Shown: positions 1 to 5,323 of the stretch, piece by piece
Layout of the letters: each line of letters starts with the position of its first letter
How positions within the stretch are numbered: position 1 is the stretch's first letter
Origin: Frankiales bacterium
Lineage (GTDB): Bacteria; Actinomycetota; Actinomycetes; Mycobacteriales; SCTD01
Reading direction: 5' to 3'
Length of the DNA: 5,492 nucleotides
Assembly: GCA_025965495.1 (NCBI GenBank)
Contig: JAOPWW010000055.1
Span: 1-5,492, forward strand
Position numbers and translations under genes: made by a program
Notes under the pieces: generated by a model
The model's input: the letters and a program-made list of their open reading frames with translations, nothing else
Databases searched by the model: none
Told to the model about the DNA's origin: nothing

Positions 1-822
1 GGGGAAACGCGTGCCGTCCGCCCGCTCACCCGGGCGGATCACGCGCAGGCCGGCAGCCCCGGCATCGCCCGCGCGTCGGCCGCCGGCGAGCTCGCGCACG
101 TCGGCATCGGGCAGCAGCGCCGACAGCGGCTGGCCGACGGCGTCGCCGAACACGAGCTGCGCCGGCCCGCTCGCCCACACGACCCGCTCGTCCCCGCCGA
201 CGAGCAGGACGCCGGCGGGGGCGCTGTCGAGGACCGCCCGCAGCTGCTCCTCCTCGGCCAGCACCTGGTCGAGCGAGGACGCCGCCTCGGTCGCGCGGAG
301 CTCGGCCTGGGCCCACTCGGCCAGCGTCGCCAGCACCTCGAGGTCGTGCGGCGTCAGGTCGACGGCGACGTCGGAGTGCACGCACAGCGCGCCGACCGGC
401 TGCCCCGAGAGGCTGTGCAGCGGCTGGCCGGCGTAGGTGCGCAGGCCCGGGTGCGGCAGCTCGGCGAAGCGCGGGTCCGCCCGGACGTCCGGCACGAGCA
501 GGGGGGCGTCCGCCGCGACCACGTGGTCGCACAGGGACACGTCGCGGGGCAGCTCCTCGGGGGCGTCGCCGTGGCGGCTCTTGTTCCAGTGCCGCTCCCC
601 GGAGATGAGGCTGATCGTCGAGACGGGCATGCCGAGCAGGCGGGACGCGGCCTCGGTGATCCGGTCGAACCGCCCCTCCGGCAGCGTGTCCAGCAGCCCG
701 AGCTGCTGGACCGCGCGCTCGCGGTCGTGCTCGTCGGCCCTGCGCTGCACGCCCTGCACCCCGCTCCTGGTGGTCGCTCCCGCAGACCGTACGGGCCCGG
801 TGGGCGCACCCGGGGCGCTCAC
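1..822 (-). CDS. GAF-PAS sensor protein, N-terminal part (3' end outside window)
   Basis: This frame is open for 274 codons from a GTG at 822 to the window edge, so the product is incomplete. Residues about 30-178 form a GAF domain of the type often found at the front of sensor kinases and diguanylate cyclases: it opens with ERAVQQLGLLDTLPEGRFDRI, has the LCDHVV segment (97-102), the PDVRADPRF segment (111-119) and the GALCVHS strand (144-150). A charged helical linker (about 172-198) leads into a PAS domain starting LRAVLDSAPAGVLLV (194-208), cut near residue 274. No transmembrane segment is visible, so it is probably cytoplasmic. The start at 822 overlaps the upstream HPt stop by four bases (GTGA); an alternative GTG at 759 has AGGAG only four bases away. 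The output domain is unseen: histidine kinase is favoured because HPt genes and a receiver precede it, but GGDEF or phosphatase outputs are possible. Confidence 0.85.
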   Translation of the reverse strand, partial: MSAPGAPTGPVRSAGATTRSGVQGVQRRADEHDRERAVQQLGLLDTLPEGRFDRITEAASRLLGMPVSTISLISGERHWNKSRHGDAPEELPRDVSLCDHVVAADAPLLVPDVRADPRFAELPHPGLRTYAGQPLHSLSGQPVGALCVHSDVAVDLTPHDLEVLATLAEWAQAELRATEAASSLDQVLAEEEQLRAVLDSAPAGVLLVGGDERVVWASGPAQLVFGDAVGQPLSALLPDADVRELAGGRRAGDAGAAGLRVIRPGERADGTRFP

Positions 823-1142
823 GCGTCCGCCTGCTCGGTGCCGCCGACCAGCCGGCGCAGGGCCGCGACCGCGGCGCGCAGCTCCGCGAGGTCGGGCTGC
901 GCCCCCTCCAGCGCGCGGGCCGCCTGCAGCGCCAGGGCCGACCCGCCGGCCCGCCCGTAGCTGTCGAGGCTGCCGACCAGCTTGTGGCACTCCTCGACGG
1001 CGAGCCCGCACAGCTCCCGCGCCTCGGGCGCGGCCGCCAGCACGGCGTGCAGGGCGCGCTCCAGCACGGCCACCCGCGACTGCGCGACGTGCGCGACCTG
1101 GGCCCACAGCTGCGCCAGGACGTCCCCGCCCGGTGTGCTCAC
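819..1142 (-). CDS. HPt (histidine phosphotransfer) protein, second copy
   Basis: This encodes a 107-residue, alpha-helical, soluble protein. The central motif ECHKLVGSLDSYGR (51-64) matches the HPt signature (H-x-L-x-G, then a small or aromatic position and Gly), with His53 as the expected phosphorylation site. Flanking helices (about 8-37 and 68-100) would make up the four-helix bundle. It starts with GTG at 1142, overlapping the stop of the previous HPt gene by four bases, and its own TGA overlaps the GTG of the GAF-PAS gene in the same way, so translation is probably coupled; no clear Shine-Dalgarno is seen. It is a paralogue of the upstream gene: both share an LW...VA..SRV.VLE helix and the same His-motif layout. 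It probably carries phosphate between a histidine kinase and the receiver of the neighbouring fusion glycosyltransferase. The family call is secure; partners are inferred from the operon. Confidence 0.82.
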   Translation of the reverse strand: MSTPGGDVLAQLWAQVAHVAQSRVAVLERALHAVLAAAPEARELCGLAVEECHKLVGSLDSYGRAGGSALALQAARALEGAQPDLAELRAAVAALRRLVGGTEQADA

Positions 1143-1447
1143 GACGTGCCGACGACGGCGCGCAGCGCCTGCACGAGCGGCGCGACCTCGGGGGCGTCCC
1201 GCGGACCGTCCGCGAGGAGGCGCTCCAGCCGGGCCGCCTCGTCCGAGCCGCCCCGGGCGAACGAGCCGAGCGCGCCGGACAGCCGGTGGGCGGCCTGGAC
1301 CGCGTCCTCCTGCGAGCCGGCCACGCCCTGCACGTACTGCTCGAGCACGAGCACGCGCGACCGCGCCACGGGGGCGAGGACCTGCCAGAGCGCGTCGAGC
1401 TGCAGGTCCAGCTGCGCGCCGGGCTCGTCGCCGGTCGGGTCGGTGAT
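1139..1447 (-). CDS. HPt (histidine phosphotransfer) protein, first copy, probable ATC start
   Basis: This encodes about 102 residues from an ATC at 1447, or only 76 from the first ordinary start, a GTG at 1369. The HPt signature AHRLSGALGSFAR (53-65 in the long form) contains the candidate phospho-His54 (codon 1288-1286). The long form is preferred because residues 20-36 (LWQVLAPVARSRVLVLE) align with the first helix of the downstream paralogue, which the 76-residue form would largely lose. No ATG, GTG or TTG lies in this frame between 1369 and an upstream in-frame stop near 1508. ATC at 1447 has AGGA seven bases upstream and continues TDP, a normal N-terminus. The gene begins 16 bases after the stop of the receiver-glycosyltransferase gene and ends in a GTGA overlap with the next HPt. 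Alternatives are a CTG start (1411 or 1405), a frameshift from the upstream gene, or a sequence error in an ATG. Confidence 0.75.
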   Translation of the reverse strand: MTDPTGDEPGAQLDLQLDALWQVLAPVARSRVLVLEQYVQGVAGSQEDAVQAAHRLSGALGSFARGGSDEAARLERLLADGPRDAPEVAPLVQALRAVVGTS

Positions 1448-1454
1448 GACGTCG

Positions 1455-1458
1455 TCCT
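1455..1458 (-). promoter_or_regulatory. Shine-Dalgarno supporting the ATC start of the first HPt gene
   Basis: AGGA reads on the minus strand at 1458-1455, seven bases before the ATC at 1447. It is the best-placed ribosome-binding match in the gap after the upstream stop (TAG, 1466-1464) and the main local reason to prefer the ATC over the GTG at 1369, which has no good match at normal spacing. Confidence 0.45.
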
Positions 1459-1463
1459 GCCCG

Positions 1464-3863
1464 CTACGTCGCGGGGACGTCGTCGAGCGCGGGGTGGCCG
1501 GGGTCGTTCACGGAGCCGCCCTGGGCCGGGACGGTCTGTCCGCCCGTCGGCGCGCCCCCGGCCCCCGCGGTCCTCGGCGTCACCTTCCACGTCTTCTCGC
1601 GCATGACCTGCTTGACCTGGGCCACGCGCGCGATGACGTTCTTGTACTCGGTGTAGAAGACCGACGACACCAGCAGGTAGGCCCAGAACCAGCGCTTGTG
1701 CGCCCGGATCGCGGGGTCGGCCTGCCGGTAGGCGAACAGGGTCTGCCACGGGCCGACGCTCGTCGTGAACAGCGTGGTGAGCACGAAGACCGGCACGAAC
1801 GGGTCCAGGTGGTCGCCGCGGGTGAGGTAGAAGGCGATGATCGGGAACATCTGCAGCGACAGCCACGGGTAGACCTCCCGCCAGCCGAGCAGGAACGAGA
1901 ACCCGAACTTCTGGCGGGGCGTCAGGGTCCGGCTGGTCACGCCGGTGTGCAGGTGGCTCAGCGAGACCTGGAACCAGCCCTGGGCCCAGCGCATCCGCTG
2001 GTTCCACAGCTGCTTCAGCGTCGTCGGCGCGAGCTCGCGGCTGATGAGGAACGGGTCCGAGCCGATCCTGTACCCGGCCTCGACCACGCGCAGCGCGGAG
2101 TCGATGTCCTCGGTGAGCATCGAGCCGCGGAAGCGGGTCTCGCGCAGCAGCTGGGTGCGCCAGTAGCCGTTGGAGCCCCCGAAGATCCCGAAGCCGTGGA
2201 GCTTGGCCCGGCCGGGGTGGCTGACGCCGTAGATCATCTCGAACTCGACCGCGATGGTGCGGGCGACCCAGGAGGCGTCGCCGTTGCGCACCACGGGGTG
2301 CCCCTGGACGATGTCGTAGCCCGCCGCCATCCAGCGGTGCGCGCGCCGGAAGGCGTCCGGGTCGGGCTGGTGGTCGGCGTCGAAGACACCGGTGAACTCC
2401 CCCGTCACGACCGCGAGCGCGGCGTTGACGTTCTGCGCCTTGGAGCTGCTGCCCTCGACCTTGAGCAGGGTGAAGCGCTCCTCGCGCTGCGCGATCTCGC
2501 CGAGCACCGCCTCGACGGGCAGCTCGACGGGGGAGTTGTAGGCCAGCACGACCTGCAGGGGCCCGGGGTAGTCGACCCGCAGGAACGCCTCGATGGTCTC
2601 CACGACGGTCGCCGCCTCGTTCGGCAGGTACGCCGCGATGACGGCGCTCGCCGCCGGCAGGACGACGTCGTCGGCGAGCTCCTCAGGCGCCGGGGGCGGC
2701 TGGTAGGGGTCGAGCGCGAGCAGCCCCTCGGTCCAGATCGAGACGCCGGTGACGAGCAGCGCGACGACCACGACCACGTAGGCGTACGGCGCGAGGTCGA
2801 ACCCGGCCCGGTAGGAGAACAGGTAGAGCAGGTAGGGGAGCACGGCCCCGATGACGACCGTCAGCGCGATCTGCAGGGGCACCCGCAGCCGGTCGGCCAG
2901 GGGGCGGGCCCGGTGCGACCCGCGGGGCCGGACCTCGTCGGCGTAGGCCGGCAGCATCTGCGGCTGGTAGGCCACCGGCCGCAGGTCCAGGTGGACCTGG
3001 GCGTGGGCCAGGGCGAACCCGGCCCACTGCAGGGCCTGCTCGCCGTCGGCCCCTTCGTCGAGCTCGGCGTAGCCGACCAGCGGCGTCACCGACACCCGCT
3101 CCCCGGCGACCAGCATCCGGGTGCCCGCGATCCGCTCCGACAGCTGCTGCAGCCGCCGCTGCACCTCGTCGGGACCCGACTCGGGCAGCAGCAGCGCGAA
3201 GCGGCCGTCCTCGGTGCGCCCGGCGGTCTCCAGGGCGTCGACCGCGCCGGCGAGCGCGTCGCCGATCTGGCGGGCCAGCTCGTCCTCGCCCCGACCGCCG
3301 AAGCGCAGCCGGACGCTCTCGGCCTCGTGCACCGACAGCACCGCCACGTGGCCCCGCCGGCCGCTGCGCAGCCCGCGCTCGCGCTCACGGGCGAGCTCGT
3401 CGACGAAGGCACCCGGCCCGGCGAGGCCGGACCGCCGGTCCACCCGGAGCCGCTCGACCGGCACCGGCGGGCGGGCGCGCTTGGCGTCGACCCGGGCGAC
3501 CAGCTCGGGGAGCCCGAAGGGCTTGGTGAAGTAGTCGTCGGCGCCGAGGCCCAGCCCCTGGACGACGTCCTCGGCCTCCGTGCGGCTGGTGAGGAACAGC
3601 AGGGGGACGCCCTGCAGGACCTCGTCCTCGCGGAGCCGTCGCACCAGGGTGAAGCCGTCCATGTCCGGCATGTTGACGTCGCTGACGATGACGTCGGGGA
3701 TCGCCTCGGACAGCCGGGCGAGGGCCTGGCTCCCGCTCTCGGCGGTGGTCACGCGGTACCCGGCCGTCGTGAGCCCGTGGGAGACCAGCGCCAGGATCAT
3801 CTCGTCGTCGTCCACGACGAGGACGGCGCCCTTGCTGCCCGGGACGTCCTGCAGCGCGGTCAC
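1464..3863 (-). CDS. Receiver / degenerate GGDEF / family-2 glycosyltransferase membrane fusion
   Basis: This encodes 799 residues, a response regulator fused to a processive polysaccharide synthase. Residues about 11-125 are a CheY-like receiver with acidic D18-D20, phospho-acceptor D62 (SDVNMPDMDG), T92 and K114 (YFTKPF), all intact. Residues about 140-300 have GGDEF-domain layout, but the signature position reads TEDGRFALLLP (217-227), so cyclase activity is unlikely. Two membrane helices follow (about 328-350 and 356-377). The glycosyltransferase (about 400-640) has SSSKAQNVNAAL (472-483), FDADHQPD (494-501), TED with candidate base D586, and QRMRW (622-626), the set of processive synthases such as cellulose or hyaluronan synthase. 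About three C-terminal helices (663-680, 688-706, 724-738) and a Gly/Pro-rich tail complete it. GTG at 3863 overlaps the acyltransferase stop and has GGAG six bases upstream. No PilZ domain is seen. It probably makes a cell-surface glycan under phosphorelay control; the sugar and polymer are unknown. Confidence 0.9.
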   Translation of the reverse strand: MTALQDVPGSKGAVLVVDDDEMILALVSHGLTTAGYRVTTAESGSQALARLSEAIPDVIVSDVNMPDMDGFTLVRRLREDEVLQGVPLLFLTSRTEAEDVVQGLGLGADDYFTKPFGLPELVARVDAKRARPPVPVERLRVDRRSGLAGPGAFVDELARERERGLRSGRRGHVAVLSVHEAESVRLRFGGRGEDELARQIGDALAGAVDALETAGRTEDGRFALLLPESGPDEVQRRLQQLSERIAGTRMLVAGERVSVTPLVGYAELDEGADGEQALQWAGFALAHAQVHLDLRPVAYQPQMLPAYADEVRPRGSHRARPLADRLRVPLQIALTVVIGAVLPYLLYLFSYRAGFDLAPYAYVVVVVALLVTGVSIWTEGLLALDPYQPPPAPEELADDVVLPAASAVIAAYLPNEAATVVETIEAFLRVDYPGPLQVVLAYNSPVELPVEAVLGEIAQREERFTLLKVEGSSSKAQNVNAALAVVTGEFTGVFDADHQPDPDAFRRAHRWMAAGYDIVQGHPVVRNGDASWVARTIAVEFEMIYGVSHPGRAKLHGFGIFGGSNGYWRTQLLRETRFRGSMLTEDIDSALRVVEAGYRIGSDPFLISRELAPTTLKQLWNQRMRWAQGWFQVSLSHLHTGVTSRTLTPRQKFGFSFLLGWREVYPWLSLQMFPIIAFYLTRGDHLDPFVPVFVLTTLFTTSVGPWQTLFAYRQADPAIRAHKRWFWAYLLVSSVFYTEYKNVIARVAQVKQVMREKTWKVTPRTAGAGGAPTGGQTVPAQGGSVNDPGHPALDDVPAT

Positions 3864-5080
3864 AGCGCGCTCCGGCGCTCGGCCTGCAGCTCGCGGCTCG
3901 GCAGGTCGCCGAGGAAGAAGCGCAGGTTCGAGAACGGGTACTCGATCGCCCACCAGCTGGCCCAGGCGGCGAGCAGGGAGACCGGCACCAGCAGGGCCGT
4001 CGTGGCGAGGAAGCCGGGCTCGAGGGTGCCGGGGACCAGCCCGTGCCGGCTCAGCGACAGCAGGATCGGCTCGTGCCACAGGTAGAGGCTGTAGCTCACC
4101 AGCCCGAGCCACGGCAGGACGCCGACGCCGAACACCCGGTGCCAGGGCCCGCGGGGGGCGTCCCACGCACCCGCCAGGACGACGCCGGCGAAGCCGAGCC
4201 CGCACAGCAGGTGGAACGCGGTCTCGCCCGGTCCGGTGGTCGACACCCGGGTGACGCTGCCCACGACGACGACGGCCAGCCCCGCGAGGCGCAGTGCCCA
4301 GACGGCAGCCGGCGGGACGGGGCTGCGCCGCAGGGCGACCAGGACGGCCGCGGCCGTGCCGGCGGCGAAGACCCCGAGCTTGGGCGGCAGCCCGAACCAG
4401 ACCTCCCAGTGGTTCGCCGGCCGGCTCGAGAAGGCCACGGTCCAGGCGACGCTCACCGTCAGCAGCCCGGCCGGGACGGCCAGCAGCATCCCGAGCCGGG
4501 ACCGGCGGGAGGCGGTGCGCTGCCCGAGCGCGCCCAGCAGGGTCCCGAGCACGACGAGCACGACGTAGAACTGCACCTCGACGGCGAGAGACCACGCCGG
4601 GCCGACCGTGTAGAAGATGCGCGTGCGGTCGTAGACGTTGGTGAAGGTCAGGTGCTCGAGCAGGTCGCGCCAGTCGCCCGGGAGCGAGGGGTTGCGGGTA
4701 GCCCAGACGGTCGTGACCGCGATCAGGTACAGCGGCACGATCCGCACTGCCCGCCGCCCGAGGAAGTCCTTGGCGGCGGTCGGCCTGCGGCCCGCGAGCA
4801 CGGCCCGGGCGTAGGGGAGCGTCAGCAGGAACGCCGACAGCACGAAGAACCAGTCGACCATCCCGTCCAGCGACGTGATCACCGTGTCGACGGGCCGCCC
4901 GGCGTACTGGTAGCGGCCGTCCGGTGGCAGGCGGTGGGACTGGTAGGCGTGGAACACCACGACGAGCAGGGCCGCCAGGCCGCGCTGGCCCTGCAGCTCG
5001 GGAAAGGCGAGCGCGGGCGGGGGCGTCGCCGGCCGGTTCGCGGGCGGCGGGGTCACCGGCGCGGGCGCGCGGGTCTGCAC
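3860..5080 (-). CDS. Integral-membrane acyltransferase, acyltransferase-3 (OafA-like) family
   Basis: This encodes 406 residues from the chosen GTG at 5080. It is a polytopic protein of the acyltransferase-3 family, which moves acyl (usually acetyl) groups onto glycans or other surface molecules. After a short Pro-rich N-terminus comes ELQGQRGLAALLVVVFHA (28-45), with the conserved Arg33 and His44. Other family marks are VDWFFVLSAFLL (75-86), RRAVRIVPLYL (109-119), WSLAVEVQFY (163-172), SYSLYLWHEPI (329-339) and IEYPF near the last helix (379-383). About ten hydrophobic segments are visible. The frame stays open to a GTG at 5212, but codons between 5212 and about 5085 often end in A or T and lie over the CIRCE operators, so that part is probably untranslated. 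GTGs at 5095 and 5056 are other options; none has a good Shine-Dalgarno. The stop overlaps the next gene by four bases. The acceptor is probably a glycan linked to the neighbouring synthase, by inference. Confidence 0.88.
   Translation of the reverse strand: MQTRAPAPVTPPPANRPATPPPALAFPELQGQRGLAALLVVVFHAYQSHRLPPDGRYQYAGRPVDTVITSLDGMVDWFFVLSAFLLTLPYARAVLAGRRPTAAKDFLGRRAVRIVPLYLIAVTTVWATRNPSLPGDWRDLLEHLTFTNVYDRTRIFYTVGPAWSLAVEVQFYVVLVVLGTLLGALGQRTASRRSRLGMLLAVPAGLLTVSVAWTVAFSSRPANHWEVWFGLPPKLGVFAAGTAAAVLVALRRSPVPPAAVWALRLAGLAVVVVGSVTRVSTTGPGETAFHLLCGLGFAGVVLAGAWDAPRGPWHRVFGVGVLPWLGLVSYSLYLWHEPILLSLSRHGLVPGTLEPGFLATTALLVPVSLLAAWASWWAIEYPFSNLRFFLGDLPSRELQAERRSAL
3870..3873 (-). promoter_or_regulatory. 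Shine-Dalgarno of the receiver-glycosyltransferase gene
   Basis: GGAG reads on the minus strand at 3873-3870, inside the last codons of the acyltransferase gene and six bases before the GTG at 3863. Together with the GTGA overlap it fixes this start and excludes the long out-of-phase upstream extension of the same open frame. Confidence 0.6.
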
Positions 5081-5148
5081 GGGGTCAGGGGGCACGTCTG
5101 GGACATCGGCAGGTCGGGCCGCGGCTTGACCCGGCGGCCCTCCGGCTG

Positions 5149-5175
5149 CTTGCACTCTCCGGGGTCGAGTGCTAA
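5149..5175. promoter_or_regulatory. CIRCE element 1 (HrcA operator)
   Basis: The left arm CTTGCACTC (5149-5157), a 9-base spacer and the right arm GAGTGCTAA (5167-5175) match the CIRCE consensus TTAGCACTC-N9-GAGTGCTAA: 7 of 9 in the left arm and 9 of 9 in the right. CIRCE is the binding site of the HrcA repressor of chaperonin genes. It sits over the predicted groEL promoter, as expected for a repressor that blocks RNA polymerase. Confidence 0.93.
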
Positions 5176-5178
5176 CAA
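5150..5178 (+). promoter_or_regulatory. Predicted groEL promoter overlapping CIRCE 1
   Basis: TTGCAC (5150-5155) and TAACAA (5173-5178) are separated by 17 bases, the usual spacing for a housekeeping-sigma promoter. The -35 matches TTGACA at four positions; the -10 is weak. Both boxes overlap the arms of CIRCE 1, which would let HrcA repress directly. Transcription would begin near 5185, giving a leader of roughly 140 bases. Confidence 0.55.
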
Positions 5179-5182
5179 GGAC

Positions 5183-5209
5183 GTAGCACTCAGACGTGCA
5201 GAGTGCCAG
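5183..5209. promoter_or_regulatory. CIRCE element 2 (HrcA operator)
   Basis: GTAGCACTC (5183-5191), a 9-base spacer and GAGTGCCAG (5201-5209) match the consensus at 8 of 9 and 7 of 9, with both GCACTC/GAGTGC cores perfect. It begins 34 bases after element 1, just downstream of the predicted -10. Paired CIRCE sites upstream of a solo groEL are known in other actinobacteria such as mycobacteria. Confidence 0.88.
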
Positions 5210-5232
5210 CACTCTGCGAGACCCAGTGCCGG
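5206..5232. promoter_or_regulatory. CIRCE-like element 3, degenerate and overlapping element 2
   Basis: CCAGCACTC (5206-5214), a 9-base spacer and CAGTGCCGG (5224-5232) repeat the CIRCE layout. The left core is perfect, the right core has one mismatch (CAGTGC), and the outer bases have decayed. Its left arm shares four bases with the right arm of element 2, so HrcA could probably not fill both sites fully at once. It may be a weak or relic site. Confidence 0.45.
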
Positions 5233-5310
5233 GTACCAGGTGAGGCCGGAAGTCCGGTCGTCCGTCGCGGGCACCTCCGGGACCCGGCGCGCGTCTGCAG
5301 CACGCACCCG

Positions 5311-5316
5311 AGAGGA
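5311..5316 (+). promoter_or_regulatory. Ribosome binding site of groEL
   Basis: AGAGGA ends seven bases before the ATG at 5324 and fixes that start. Bases 5233-5310 between the operators and this site show only short G/C-rich self-complementary stretches; no riboswitch or convincing RNA thermometer was recognised. Confidence 0.75.
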
Positions 5317-5323
5317 ACCATCT

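Noticed and set aside
437..1606. A plus-strand frame over the GAF-PAS and HPt genes
   Set aside because: It is low-complexity Arg/Pro/Ala/Ser sequence, while the opposite strand carries clear GAF, PAS and HPt motifs.
3279..3299. GGRGEDE (residues 189-195 of the fusion) as an active GGDEF motif
   Set aside because: It lies in the helix before the signature strand; the true signature position aligns with TEDGRFALLLP about 28 residues later.
984..4085. A plus-strand open frame of over 1000 codons
   Set aside because: It is antisense to the receiver-glycosyltransferase, HPt and acyltransferase genes. It is rich in Arg, Gly, His, Asp and Gln with no domain motifs, as expected of a shadow frame in very GC-rich DNA.
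3864..4595. Extension of the receiver-glycosyltransferase frame upstream of its GTG
   Set aside because: It runs out of phase through the acyltransferase gene and translates to Arg/Ala/Pro-rich sequence. The GTG at 3863 has GGAG at six bases and a GTGA overlap.
5081..5212. N-terminal extension of the acyltransferase to the GTG at 5212
   Set aside because: Its codons use many A/T third positions, unlike the rest of the gene. It overlays all three CIRCE-type repeats and adds no family motif. It cannot be fully excluded.
5149..5232. Short repeats here as a CRISPR fragment or attachment site
   Set aside because: Repeat cores are only 6-9 bases, arranged as N9-spaced inverted repeats right at a groEL promoter, which is the CIRCE pattern.
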